Positions 26,386 through 35,368 of a stretch of 64,000 bases of DNA are shown here, piece by piece. The stretch comes from Alphaproteobacteria bacterium (lineage in GTDB: Bacteria; Pseudomonadota; Alphaproteobacteria; Bin95), in assembly GCA_020638555.1 (NCBI GenBank), contig JACKII010000004.1:124001-188000 (forward strand), written 5' to 3'. The first letter of the stretch is position 1. Each line of letters starts with the position of its first letter. The position numbers were made by a program, and so were the translations under genes. A model generated the notes under the pieces. It was given only the letters and a program-made list of their open reading frames with translations, was not told the origin of the DNA and did not search any database.

Positions 26386-27123
26386 CTAGCCCTGGAACGG
26401 AAAGCGCTGCACCAACAGGAACGGCGCCGCCCGTGTCTCCTGGCGGTAGACGCAGATGGCATCCACCGGCAGCGGCGCGGCGGCGAACGGGGACAGCCGG
26501 GGCTCCAGATAGGCAGCGATGGCGGCGTGCACAGCGTCGTCGCGGATGGAGTCGGTCAGGGTCATGTGGAAGCGGAACTCCTCCATCACATAGGGATAGC
26601 CCCAGCGTTGCAGGTTGGCCTCCTGCGGTTCGGAGAGACCGCGGGCGCGCCGCTGCGCCAGTTCATCCGCCGATGGCGGCGCGCGGAAGGCGTCGAAGGA
26701 CCGGACGCAGTCGGCGGCCAGCGCCTCCATCGCCGGGCAGGGCGCGGTCAGGCCCAGGGCCTGGAACCGCCCGATCCGCCGCAGCCCGACCGGCGGCGCG
26801 TCGAAGGCCGGACGGCCCGCGGCGAATGACCGGGCGGCGGCCAGCAGCGCCGCGGCGTCGGTGCCGTCGGCCAGATGGAAGGGCGGCTTCAGCGTAGCGT
26901 GGAAGCCATAGTTGCGGGGCGACCCGGTGGCGGCTGCCAGCGCCGCGGCGGAGAGGCCGGGCACCGCCGGCTGCGGCAGCGCTTCGCCGCCCACGGGGTC
27001 GCGGCCCAGCCAGCCGATGCCGAAGCGCCAGAGCGCCGAGTCCGCGGCGGGGGCGTAGTAGATGGCGTAGCGCTCGCCGCTCGGCACGGGTCGCTTCCCC
27101 TCAGGCGACACCGAGGGCGGCAC
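26386..27123 (-). CDS. DUF1045 protein (2H phosphoesterase-like)
   Basis: The 245-residue protein has two His-x-Thr motifs, NYGFHATLKPPF near 71-82 and FRFHMTLT near 182-189, placed as in the 2H phosphoesterase superfamily. DUF1045 members are often encoded with phosphonate metabolism genes, but no phn genes lie here. Its start overlaps the LLM gene's end by 23 nt, suggesting co-expression. Confidence 0.85.
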   Translation of the reverse strand: MPPSVSPEGKRPVPSGERYAIYYAPAADSALWRFGIGWLGRDPVGGEALPQPAVPGLSAAALAAATGSPRNYGFHATLKPPFHLADGTDAAALLAAARSFAAGRPAFDAPPVGLRRIGRFQALGLTAPCPAMEALAADCVRSFDAFRAPPSADELAQRRARGLSEPQEANLQRWGYPYVMEEFRFHMTLTDSIRDDAVHAAIAAYLEPRLSPFAAAPLPVDAICVYRQETRAAPFLLVQRFPFQG

Positions 27124-28126
27124 GCACCTTCGGGAACACTTCCTCGCCCAGGCGGCACATGGTGTCGAGCACCAGGCCCTGGGGCATGCCCGGCCATTGC
27201 ACGCTCATGACCACATGGTTGACGCCGGTCTCCTGTGCCAGCGTCACCAGCCGCTCCGCCACCTCGTCGGCGGAGCCGATCAGGAAGCGGTCTTTCAGCA
27301 GGTCGTCCAGTTCCTGGCCCAGGTCGTTGTCGCCTTCCGGCATGGCCTTGGACTGGCCCCAGGCGTTGTAGGTCTCGTACTTGTCGGCCAGATAGGGCCG
27401 GCAGATCTCCAGCGCCCGCTCGCGGGTTTCGGCGACGAACACCTCGCGCCGGATCGGCAATTCGTCCGGGAAGGGCTTGCCCAGCTTGTCGAGCGCCGCC
27501 TTGTAGACGTCGAGCTGGCGCTTGATCGTGCTGATCGTGTTGTGGGGGTTGATGTACCAGCAGGTGCCGATCCGCGCCGCCCGCTCGATGGCCTTGTCGG
27601 CGTTGGCGCCGATCCAGATCGGCGGGTGCGGCTGCTGCACCGGCTTCAACGGGCAGGAGGCGCCGGCCAGTTCGAAATGGCTGCCGACCATGTCCACGGT
27701 TTCTTCCGACCAGAGGCGCTTGACCGCCTCCAGCGTCTCCTCGAAGCGGCGGACCTTCTGGCGCGCGGCGGTGCCGAACGCCTTGAACTCCACGTCGCGG
27801 TAGCCGAGGCCGGCGCCGAAGATCAGCTTGCCGCCGGTCATGACGTCGAGGGTCGCCAGCTGCTCGGCCAGGTCGAGCGGCTTGTGCAGCGGCACCAGCA
27901 CGATGCCGGCATTGATGCGCAGGTTCGGCGCCTCCGCCGAGACGCGGGCCAGATAGGGAAGCTGCTGGAAATCCTGGTAGGGATGGGCCGAATAATGGCT
28001 GCCCTTGGTCAGCGAGGCAAAGCCCAGCCGGTCGGCGAGGCGCGCCTGCTCCATCAGTTCGGCGAACCGCCTCTGCATGTCGTCGCCATAGGGGAACTGG
28101 CCTCGGGTCATCAGGCCGAATTGCAT
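27101..28126 (-). CDS. LLM-class flavin-dependent oxidoreductase
   Basis: The 341-residue luciferase-like enzyme opens MQFGLMTRGQFPYGDDM. It contains LATLDVMTGGKLIFGAGLGY and PIWIGANADKAIERAARIG, the conserved TIM-barrel segments that bind flavin. It is a second, only distantly similar LLM enzyme relative to the one at 7968. Upstream is an intergenic repeat, so it is probably first in a two-gene unit with the DUF1045 gene. Confidence 0.87.
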   Translation of the reverse strand: MQFGLMTRGQFPYGDDMQRRFAELMEQARLADRLGFASLTKGSHYSAHPYQDFQQLPYLARVSAEAPNLRINAGIVLVPLHKPLDLAEQLATLDVMTGGKLIFGAGLGYRDVEFKAFGTAARQKVRRFEETLEAVKRLWSEETVDMVGSHFELAGASCPLKPVQQPHPPIWIGANADKAIERAARIGTCWYINPHNTISTIKRQLDVYKAALDKLGKPFPDELPIRREVFVAETRERALEICRPYLADKYETYNAWGQSKAMPEGDNDLGQELDDLLKDRFLIGSADEVAERLVTLAQETGVNHVVMSVQWPGMPQGLVLDTMCRLGEEVFPKVRAALGVA

Positions 28127-28250
28127 GGGGGCGAATCCTTCGCGTACCGAAATATGGGCTGCCGCCGGCGAGCGGCGCTATCCAACCTTAGCAAAAGTGG
28201 CCAAACCTGAACAAACCCTAACATGAGGCGACACCGCCCCTCCCCTGCGG

Positions 28251-28394
28251 CGTCATCGCGAGGGGCGAAGCCCCGTGGCGATCCAGGGGCCGGTCCGAGG
28301 AAGGGCGTGCGCGGGTTGGGGGACGGCGGAACGGAAGGCGCGGTCTGGATTGCTTCGTCGCCCCGGATCAAGCCCGGGGCTTCTCGCAATGACG
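28251..28394. repeat. dispersed palindromic repeat, family A copy 2
   Basis: The ends CGTCATCGCG (28251-28260) and CGCAATGACG (28385-28394) and the internal TCTGGATTGCTTCGTCGCCC match the copies at 74 and 63353. The left arm is diverged (GCGATCCAGGG). It occupies the gap between two leftward genes; 28127-28250 and 28395-28466 show nothing else recognisable. Confidence 0.7.
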
Positions 28395-28466
28395 GCGGGA
28401 AACCACATCGGGGAAATACCGGTCATTTCCTCTTCTGAGTGTTCGTTCACGCGAGCGACTCTGGCA

Positions 28467-29948
28467 TCACGCGAACATACCAATGATCGTTACGACGATG
28501 CCGCCAGCCCCGACAGCAATGGCAATCGCATCGACCTTGGAGCGGTTGCGATCCAACATACGGAAAAAGCGACTGGCGAACTGGAAGAAGGCGCCTCTCC
28601 GGGCTTGAGCGTCCGGTTCGTCCGGATTGGTCGCGGTCTCGCTGTCCTCAACCATTTGGTCGCCGAGGCGAGGAACGGAAACTTCAGCAAGCCCTTTGCC
28701 CAGTTTCCGCATATCCGCCTGCTCGGCGGCTGTCAGTTCCTCGAGATGGAAGTCGATGCGGGCATCGAGGGCTTTCTTGACTTGAGGGTCATTCGCCAAA
28801 ATATCGAGCGCGATGCTGCGGAGCTGCTGGCGAAAATCCTCCACCGCATAGTCATTGGACGGCAATTCTTCACGCTGGCACATGATCTTGATGCGATGGG
28901 CGGATCGCAGCAAGGCATGGTAGACGAGATAAGGAAATTCGCCGGTTTCGGCCAATGCTTTCACCAAGGGCCGAATGGCCTCTGGCAATGCGGAAAGCGG
29001 TTGCGGTCGGTCCGCCACCGCCTCGGCAATGTCCTCTAAGAGAATGGTTGCGCGCTGCAGGCCTAGTTGAAACGCGTCCGCGTCAATTTCGGTGATTGGT
29101 TCGACGTCAAACCGGTCGTCTCGTTCGACGATGCGTTCGGCGTTGTAGGAGTTCTCGATGGCCTGCGGCAGGGCAGTGGCGATGGAATCGCCTTGCGGTG
29201 GGTCGACCGGGTCTTCTGCTTCGAATCGGGCAGCGATCTCCGCGATGCGGGCGTTGATTTCGGCGTCGGAGCCATGCCAGAAATCGTTGTCCTGGAGGGC
29301 GATTTCGAGCAGTAGGGGCCAATTCTGACGGCGGCCGGTCAGGAAACGACGGTACCAGTCGAGCCAGAAATGCCAGGCTGCATCGCTGCCGTAGTGGCGT
29401 TGCACCTCTCGCCAAGCGATTGCCAGAGGCGCGGACGCTCGATCGGGAAACAGAGGCGCCGACCGCAACGGTGTCCCCTCAGTAACAGCCATACAATCGG
29501 AGCGAAGAACCGACCAAGCGGCGGCGGTGGCGGCGGCGTCGGCGTAGGCGAAGGCGGCGGTGGCGGCGAAGGCGGCGTCAGCGGCGGTGGCGGCGAAGAC
29601 GGCGTAAGCTGCGGCGCGGGCTGGGAAGACGGCGTCATAGGCGACGGCGTAGGCTGCGTCGTCAGCCACGGCGTAGGCAGCGTAGGCGGACCCTCGCAAC
29701 GCGCTAACGTACCCCGAATCTGTCATCATCCCCGTTGGTGCTAACCCGGCAACATTCGCAATCAAATTGGCACGTACAAAGGGCAGCGACGAGAATGTGT
29801 TGTTTCTAGCCAATATCGCCCACACCGCCGGCAGCACCCGCGCCGCCGCGCGCGCCGCAAGTGCAACGCGAATCTGCTGCGGCTGACGGGTTTCCTCCAA
29901 CCACGCGCGAAAGCTCTCTGGATCTCGGATGTCGGCAACCTCAACCAT
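28467..29948 (-). CDS. large protein with alanine-rich tandem repeats and C-terminal membrane helix, function unknown
   Basis: The 493-residue protein has four parts. An N-terminal section (FRAWLEETRQPQQIRVALAA) comes first. At residues about 85-150 is a degenerate repeat of Ala with Tyr, Phe, Asp and Thr in AAYAV / AATAADAA units. A mixed alpha region follows with WHFWLDWYRRFLTGRRQNW, then EINARIAEIAARFEAEDP and a charged C-terminal third. It ends in a hydrophobic helix (AIAIAVGAGGIVVTIIGMFA). The repeat DNA is a GC-rich triplet-like tract at 29510-29700, prone to slippage. I know similar Ala-repeat hypotheticals but no function. Confidence 0.75.
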   Translation of the reverse strand: MVEVADIRDPESFRAWLEETRQPQQIRVALAARAAARVLPAVWAILARNNTFSSLPFVRANLIANVAGLAPTGMMTDSGYVSALRGSAYAAYAVADDAAYAVAYDAVFPARAAAYAVFAATAADAAFAATAAFAYADAAATAAAWSVLRSDCMAVTEGTPLRSAPLFPDRASAPLAIAWREVQRHYGSDAAWHFWLDWYRRFLTGRRQNWPLLLEIALQDNDFWHGSDAEINARIAEIAARFEAEDPVDPPQGDSIATALPQAIENSYNAERIVERDDRFDVEPITEIDADAFQLGLQRATILLEDIAEAVADRPQPLSALPEAIRPLVKALAETGEFPYLVYHALLRSAHRIKIMCQREELPSNDYAVEDFRQQLRSIALDILANDPQVKKALDARIDFHLEELTAAEQADMRKLGKGLAEVSVPRLGDQMVEDSETATNPDEPDAQARRGAFFQFASRFFRMLDRNRSKVDAIAIAVGAGGIVVTIIGMFA

Positions 29949-30029
29949 GCGGAGAGTGTCGCACCGTTGGGTAGGGGGTGCCAGCGCAAAATGGGAGGGT
30001 GGAGTGGAAAGGGCTTTCCCCTGAGGCTA

Positions 30030-30100
30030 GCGGCCCCGGATCGGCCGGGGGCCGTCCGGGGAACACTCGGCCCGAGGCCGGCCGGGGTATTCACACTCTC
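30030..30100. repeat. dispersed repeat, family B (short or degraded copy)
   Basis: GCCCCGGATCGGCCGGGGGCC, GTCCGGGGAACACTC and a repeated CCGGCCGGGG match parts of the family B elements at 14876 and 38278. This copy is short and lacks the CTTCGAACACCG block. It lies between two leftward genes. Confidence 0.45.
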
Positions 30101-30114
30101 AAACGCCCCCTCGC

Positions 30115-31626
30115 CTATTCCGGCGAGCCCTCGGCCATGCGGCCGGCTTTGCGGCGTTTGAACCAGCTCACCAGATAGGGCTGGCTGATACCGAGGACGG
30201 CCAGCACCAGGAACAGCGCCGCCAGGGGCTGCACGAAAATCCGGGTCCAGTCGCCGTCGAACATTTTCAGCGAGTTTTGCAGGTTGGTCTCCACCATCTC
30301 GCCCAGGATCAGGCCGATGGCGACGGGGGCGATGGCGAAGCCGAAGCGGCGGAACAGATAGCCGATCACGCCGAACACCAGGCAGACCGTAACGTCCAGC
30401 ATCGACTGGTCGAGCGAATAGCTGCCGACGATCGAAAATGCGAACACGATCGGCCAGAGCACGCTGCGCGGGATCAGCGTCACGCGGGCGAACAGCTTGG
30501 CAGCGAACAAGCCCAGGAAAAAGAACATCACATTCGCCACCAGCATGGTGCCGAAAATGGCGTAGACCTTGTCGATCTGCTCCGTGAACAGGTGCGGGCC
30601 GGGGCGGAGGCCGTGCACCAGCAGGCCCACCAGGATCACCGCCGTCGTGCCGCTGCCGGGAATGCCGAGGACCATGGTCGGCACCATGGCGCCGCCGGTA
30701 GCGGCGTTGTTCGCGGCCTCCGCCCCGGCAATGCCCTCGACCGCGCCCTTGCCGAATTCCTCCGGCGTGCGGCTCCAGCGCTTGGCCTCGGAATAGCCGA
30801 TCATGCTGGCCACCGTCGCGCCCTCGGCCGGCAGGATGCCGATGAAAGTGCCGATGCCGGACGAGCGCAGCACCGCCCGCCAGATCTTGCGGTAGTCCGC
30901 CAGGGTCGGCAGCTTGACCGCCTTCATGGAGATGCGCTCCACCACCTGGTTCAGGCTCCGCGACTGCACCAGCAACTCGCTGAGGGCGAACATGCCGACC
31001 AGAACGGGGATGAAGTTCAGGCCCTCATAGAGTTCGTAATGGCCGAACATGAAGCGCTCGACCCCGGTGGTGGCGTCGGCGCCGATGGTGGCGAGCCAGA
31101 CGCCGAACATGCCGCCCATCAGGTTGCGGATCGCCCCGCCCTCGCTGATCGAGGCCAGCATGGAAAGGCCGAACACGGTGAGCGCGAAATACTCCGGCGG
31201 GCGGAACTCGTAGGCGACGCGGGCCAGCATGGGCGCGGCGATGGCCAGCACGATCACCGAAAAAATCCCGCCGATGGTGGAGGCGACAACGGCCACGCCC
31301 AGCGCCCGCCCCGCCTCGCCCCGCTGCGCCAGCGGAAAGCCGTCCAGGCAGGTGGCGGCGGCGGCGGGCGTGCCGGGCGTGTTAATCAAAATGGCGGTAA
31401 TGGCGCCGGCAAAGGTGGCAGAGACATAGATGGTCGTCATCACCGCGATGGCCGGCACCGGCTCCATGGTGAGCGTGAACGGCAACAGCAGCGCCGCGCC
31501 GGTGGTGGCGCCCAGCCCCGGCATGGCGCCGATCAGCACGCCGCCGACCGTGGTGATGAAGATCAGCCCCATCAGGTAGGGGTCGCCCAGCACGGCGACC
31601 ATGGCGAAGACGGCGTCGGCGACCAT
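30115..31626 (-). CDS. tctA: tripartite tricarboxylate transporter, large permease (TctA)
   Basis: The 503-residue inner-membrane protein has about 11-12 helices and the family motif GAMPGLGATTGAALLLPFT near the N terminus. The region GFPLAQRGEAGRALGVA, with TPGTPAAAATCLDGFP, and a second GILPAEGATVASMIGYSEAK follow. It forms the channel of a solute uptake system with TctB and the periplasmic binder encoded upstream. Substrates of such systems are usually carboxylates. Confidence 0.93.
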   Translation of the reverse strand: MVADAVFAMVAVLGDPYLMGLIFITTVGGVLIGAMPGLGATTGAALLLPFTLTMEPVPAIAVMTTIYVSATFAGAITAILINTPGTPAAAATCLDGFPLAQRGEAGRALGVAVVASTIGGIFSVIVLAIAAPMLARVAYEFRPPEYFALTVFGLSMLASISEGGAIRNLMGGMFGVWLATIGADATTGVERFMFGHYELYEGLNFIPVLVGMFALSELLVQSRSLNQVVERISMKAVKLPTLADYRKIWRAVLRSSGIGTFIGILPAEGATVASMIGYSEAKRWSRTPEEFGKGAVEGIAGAEAANNAATGGAMVPTMVLGIPGSGTTAVILVGLLVHGLRPGPHLFTEQIDKVYAIFGTMLVANVMFFFLGLFAAKLFARVTLIPRSVLWPIVFAFSIVGSYSLDQSMLDVTVCLVFGVIGYLFRRFGFAIAPVAIGLILGEMVETNLQNSLKMFDGDWTRIFVQPLAALFLVLAVLGISQPYLVSWFKRRKAGRMAEGSPE

Positions 31627-31632
31627 GGGCGG

Positions 31633-32154
31633 CTATCCGTAATACCAGTCGGTGAAGAGGCCGCGCGGAAAGCGCACCTCCAGCAGCAGGTCGAAGGTGA
31701 AGAAGATGACCCCGGTGGTCAGCAGCGCCGTCAGCGCCGCCACCCACCAGCGCCGCTGCCCCCAGAGCAGCGACAGGGCGAACATGACCGCGGCCATGGC
31801 CAGGATCAGGTCGACCTCGACCGCCAGCAGGTAGAACACCCCCAGCAGCACCGCCGTCGCCCAGGTCTGGTAGGGCTCCCAGTCGCGGCGGCTGACCGGG
31901 CTCATCAGGATCTGCGCGATCAGGCCCAGATTGAGCACGGCAATCACGCCCATCAGGAAGATGGGAAATACCCGCGGCTGCATGGAATGGCCGATGATGA
32001 TCGGCAGCGCCTCCTCCATTTGCAGCGAGAAATGGGTGACGAGGCCGCAGAAGGCGAACACCACCACCGGCACGCCATAATCGCCCCAGCCGACGCCGCG
32101 CGCGGGCGTCTCCGCCGACGGCAGGTCCGGGGGATGCCGGGAGGGAGCGGTCAT
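31633..32154 (-). CDS. tctB: tripartite tricarboxylate transporter, small subunit (TctB)
   Basis: The 173-residue protein has four hydrophobic helices and the YGVPVVVFAFCGLVTHFS opening typical of TctB. It ends 6 nt before tctA. The ATG at 32154 overlaps the stop of the GFA gene by 4 nt; a 23-codon longer frame lies within that gene and is rejected. Confidence 0.85.
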   Translation of the reverse strand: MTAPSRHPPDLPSAETPARGVGWGDYGVPVVVFAFCGLVTHFSLQMEEALPIIIGHSMQPRVFPIFLMGVIAVLNLGLIAQILMSPVSRRDWEPYQTWATAVLLGVFYLLAVEVDLILAMAAVMFALSLLWGQRRWWVAALTALLTTGVIFFTFDLLLEVRFPRGLFTDWYYG

Positions 32155-32567
32155 CGCGCGCCCTGCCGCTCGGTGCCGGGGATGGCGGCGAGGTCGAGGG
32201 TCCAGGGCTGGCGCGAACGGCACCAGACCTGACGTTGCGGCACGAATGCCGCGCGCTGGCGGATGGTGCCGACGCGCAGGCTAAAGACATCCCCGGCCGC
32301 CGGTTGCTCCGGCCCGCCATGGATGCGGGTGCCGCACTCCGGGCAGAAGGTCAGCGCGCGGCGGTTGCCGCTCTCCGCCGTCTTGACCCAGGTCTTGAGC
32401 GTGCCGGCGGTCAGGCGGAAATCGGCGACCCGCACCGGCACGACGACGCCAAAGGCCGAGGCGGAATGGGTCTGGCAGTCTGTGCAGTGGCAGACCACCG
32501 TCCGCGCCGGGTCCGCTTCCGCCTCATAGGCGACATGGCCACAAAAGCACTGGCCGTCGATGTGCAT
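32151..32567 (-). CDS. GFA family (CENP-V-like) zinc protein
   Basis: The 138-residue protein has the GFA zinc pattern GQCFCGHVAYE (two Cys), VVCHCTDCQTHSASAFG (three Cys) and LTFCPECGTRIHGG (two Cys). The family is named for a glutathione-dependent formaldehyde-activating enzyme, though most members have no proven activity. It sits between the binding-protein gene and tctB and is translationally coupled to tctB. Confidence 0.9.
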   Translation of the reverse strand: MHIDGQCFCGHVAYEAEADPARTVVCHCTDCQTHSASAFGVVVPVRVADFRLTAGTLKTWVKTAESGNRRALTFCPECGTRIHGGPEQPAAGDVFSLRVGTIRQRAAFVPQRQVWCRSRQPWTLDLAAIPGTERQGAR

Positions 32568-32592
32568 GGGAGTGTCCTTACCGCGCGGCCGG

Positions 32593-33552
32593 CTATTTCA
32601 CCAGGCCCATTTCTTTGGCAGCGGGCACAAGGTCTTCCAGCAGCTTCTTCATCTGCTTGCCCCAGTCGTCCGCGCCCAGCACCGACGAGTTGTCGAGGCC
32701 GGAGGATGCCAGATAGGCTTGGTAGACGCTGTTGTGCATCGCCTTCAGCATCGCGTCTTCCAGCTTTTTGGCGCGGTCGTCCGGCACGGCTGCGTGGGTG
32801 ACGAAACCGCGGACGGTGGCGAATTCCACGTCCACGCCCATTTCCTTGGCCGTCTTGGCATCGGGAATCGGCGCCATGCGGGCATCGGCCAGCACCACCA
32901 TCGGGCAGATGTCGCCCGCCTCGATCTGGGCCGAGGCCTCCGAGAGATTGAGCACGCCGACGTCGATGGAGCCCGCCACCAACTGCGTCGCCAGTTCGCC
33001 GCCGCCCTTGAACGGCACGATATCCGGCTGGATCGCGCCCGCCTTCTTGGCGAAGACATAGGCGGTGATGTGGTCGAGGCCGCCGATATTGGTGGTGCCG
33101 AATTTCAGCTTGGTCTTGCGCACGCCCTCCAGGAATTCGTCGGACGTCTTGTAGGGGCTGGTCTTGCAGTTCACCATCAGGATTTGCGGGTCATTGGTGC
33201 CGCGCGCGAGCGGCCGCATGTCCTCCAGCTTCAGGTCGGTCTTGCCGAGCGCCATGGTCAGCGCATGGCCGTTGGTGAAGGCCAGGACGGTGTAGCCGTC
33301 GGCGGGCTGCGACTTGAAATACTCCATGGAGAGCGCGCCATTGCCGCCGCGCTTGTTGACGACGACCATGTCGACGCCCAGTTCGCGCCGCGTGCGCAGC
33401 ATCATCATGCGGGTGTTGACGTCGGTGCCGCCGCCCGCGCCGGCATGGGTGATGACCTCGATGGTCTTGGAAGGGTAGTCATCGGCCAGCGCCGCCGAAG
33501 CGGCGAACGCGGCGCCTGCCGCAGCCAGGGCCAAACGGGTCACAAACTTCAT
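32593..33552 (-). CDS. tctC: tripartite tricarboxylate transporter substrate-binding protein (TctC/Bug)
   Basis: The 319-residue periplasmic binding protein has an N-terminal signal peptide (about 1-23, cut after ASAALA). Then comes DDYPSKTIEVITHAGAGGGTD, the usual start of Bug proteins, with GVDMVVVNKRGGNGALS near 60-76. It delivers solute to TctAB. It is the first gene of the leftward operon tctC-gfa-tctB-tctA. Confidence 0.93.
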   Translation of the reverse strand: MKFVTRLALAAAGAAFAASAALADDYPSKTIEVITHAGAGGGTDVNTRMMMLRTRRELGVDMVVVNKRGGNGALSMEYFKSQPADGYTVLAFTNGHALTMALGKTDLKLEDMRPLARGTNDPQILMVNCKTSPYKTSDEFLEGVRKTKLKFGTTNIGGLDHITAYVFAKKAGAIQPDIVPFKGGGELATQLVAGSIDVGVLNLSEASAQIEAGDICPMVVLADARMAPIPDAKTAKEMGVDVEFATVRGFVTHAAVPDDRAKKLEDAMLKAMHNSVYQAYLASSGLDNSSVLGADDWGKQMKKLLEDLVPAAKEMGLVK

Positions 33553-33741
33553 TGGCGCAACTCCCTTTTCGGTCTCGGTTCTGTGGATACCGGCTTGAGC
33601 CGAAATGGTGCGCAGCCTTGCGACAAACCGTCAACCCGACAACCTGCCCGTCATGTCCGGTCATCCACCATGCGGTAATTCCCGGAAGGACGGGCAATTG
33701 CTAGAGTTCGCCCCGATCACTCCCTCCAGCGGCCCCGCTCC

Positions 33742-34527
33742 ATGCAAGATTTTCTGTTCCAGCAACTGTTTCCCGAGGGACGTCGCCAGCCGGGCTTGAG
33801 CCTGACCAATTGGGTGGTCAGCATCCTGATTGGCGTATCCGTCGTCATCACGGTTGCGGAAAGCGAGCCCACCCTGCCGGAGATGATGCGCCTGTGGTGC
33901 AACCGCATCAGCAACGCGGTCTCGGTCGTCTTTCTGGTGGAATATGTCCTCCGGGTCTACGCGGCCGGCTGCCTGCCGGAATATCGCGGCATCCGTGGCC
34001 GGCTGCGCTTCGTCACGCGGCTGCGCATGTTGATCGACCTGGTGGCCGTCAGTCCCGTCTTTGCGCCGTTGCCGGATCAAACCGTGCTGATGCGCATTGC
34101 CCGTCTGGCGCGGATCCTGCGCCTGCTGAAACTGGGCAATCTGGCCGCGGCGGAGGCCGCCATCGTCACCGCGGTTTCGGCCCGGCGATTCGAACTGGGG
34201 CTGGCGGGCGTGCTGGCGGCGATCATCCTGCTGGTCAGCGCCACGTTGATGTATCTGGTGGAAGGGCCGGGCCAGCCGGAGCAGTTCGGCAGCATTCCGC
34301 GGGCGCTCTGGTGGTCGGTCGCGACCCTGACCACGGTCGGCTATGGCGACGTGGTTCCGCACACCTGGTTGGGCAAGGTAATTGCCGGCGCCTCGGCGAT
34401 CATTGCCGTCAGCTTGGTGGCGCTGCCGGCGGGCATTCTGGCGGCGGCGTTCAGCGATGCGTTCCAGGAGCAACGGGCCCAGCGCCAGGCCGAGCGCATC
34501 GCCGCCCGGCAAGAGCGACGACATTAG
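33742..34527 (+). CDS. voltage-gated-type potassium channel
   Basis: The 261-residue inner-membrane protein has a six-helix channel layout. Its S4-like helix carries regularly spaced arginines (RIARLARILRLLKLGN, about 114-130). The selectivity filter TTVGYGDVVP is at 197-206, after a pore helix with ALWWSVATL. A short arginine-rich C terminus follows S6. It stands divergent from tctC and convergent with the isomerase gene, overlapping it by 4 nt. Confidence 0.9.
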   Translation: MQDFLFQQLFPEGRRQPGLSLTNWVVSILIGVSVVITVAESEPTLPEMMRLWCNRISNAVSVVFLVEYVLRVYAAGCLPEYRGIRGRLRFVTRLRMLIDLVAVSPVFAPLPDQTVLMRIARLARILRLLKLGNLAAAEAAIVTAVSARRFELGLAGVLAAIILLVSATLMYLVEGPGQPEQFGSIPRALWWSVATLTTVGYGDVVPHTWLGKVIAGASAIIAVSLVALPAGILAAAFSDAFQEQRAQRQAERIAARQERRH

Positions 34528-35363
34528 CCGCCCCCTGCTCCCGCCTCCCCTGCCCAGGCGGCCAGGTCGCGGCGGCCGGCCAGCATCTGGTCGAGCGTGC
34601 CCCAGCTGCACATGTAGTGGCCGCGGAAACCGCCGGCCTCCAGGCGCCGGAACAGGTCGACGAAGTCGATGGTGCCGGTGCCGGGGTGCATGTGCAGTTC
34701 GTACTCGCCATTGTTGTCGGCAAGCCGCACCTCGTGGCAGCGGCGCATATCCATGCCCGCGATCCAGGCAGCAATGCCGTCGGCGTCGTAATGAGCGTGG
34801 TTGACGGTGAAGGCCCATTGCAGGTTCGGGCTCGGGATTGCCTCCAGCCAGGCGCGGGTGTCGGCGAGCGTGTCCGGCATGTAATGGACCTCGGCCCGGT
34901 CCGGCTCGCCGTTCAGGTTTTCCAGCAGCAGCAACACGCCCCGCTCCTCCGCATAGGCGACGGCGCGGCGCAGCCGGTCGATGGCGGCGGCCCGGCGCAG
35001 GGAGCGATCGTCGGTGAAGTGGAAGCCGCCATGCACCACCACCCACTCTGCCGCGAGCGCCGCGGCCAGGTCGATATAGGCGCGGAGATAGGCGTCCGCC
35101 GCCTGGCGCAGGAATGGCGCCACCTCGGCCACGTTGACGGCGGACAGCGTGTGCAGGCCCAGATGCAGGCCGGCGCCGGCGGCGGCCTCGCGCAGGGCCG
35201 TGCAGGTGGCGGCGTCGAAGCGCTCGAGCGCGTTCGGAGCGAGATCGCACTGAAGGTCGATATAGCGGACGCCGTTGCTAGCAGCCCAGGCGACGGCGTC
35301 CTCCGCCGGCAGCTTGCGGCCGATGTCGATGCCGATGCGGTCCAGGACCGTCCCTGCCGGCAT
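34524..35363 (-). CDS. sugar phosphate isomerase/epimerase-like TIM-barrel protein
   Basis: The 279-residue protein resembles the AP-endonuclease-2/xylose-isomerase-like barrel. Candidate metal ligands are in EWVVVHGGFHF (His), LLLENLNGE (Glu), HAHYDADG, CHEVRLADNNGEYELHMHPG and HYMCSWGTLD. The substrate is unknown. It is the last of three leftward genes with a DsbA-fold isomerase and an SDR. Much longer frames running through all three genes are artefacts of the high GC content. Confidence 0.82.
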   Translation of the reverse strand: MPAGTVLDRIGIDIGRKLPAEDAVAWAASNGVRYIDLQCDLAPNALERFDAATCTALREAAAGAGLHLGLHTLSAVNVAEVAPFLRQAADAYLRAYIDLAAALAAEWVVVHGGFHFTDDRSLRRAAAIDRLRRAVAYAEERGVLLLLENLNGEPDRAEVHYMPDTLADTRAWLEAIPSPNLQWAFTVNHAHYDADGIAAWIAGMDMRRCHEVRLADNNGEYELHMHPGTGTIDFVDLFRRLEAGGFRGHYMCSWGTLDQMLAGRRDLAAWAGEAGAGGG

Positions 35364-35368
35364 GGGCC

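Noticed and set aside
30277..32232. A 651-codon plus-strand frame over tctA and tctB
   Set aside because: It is antisense to well-supported transporter genes, with low-complexity His/Gln/Asp composition and no family motif.
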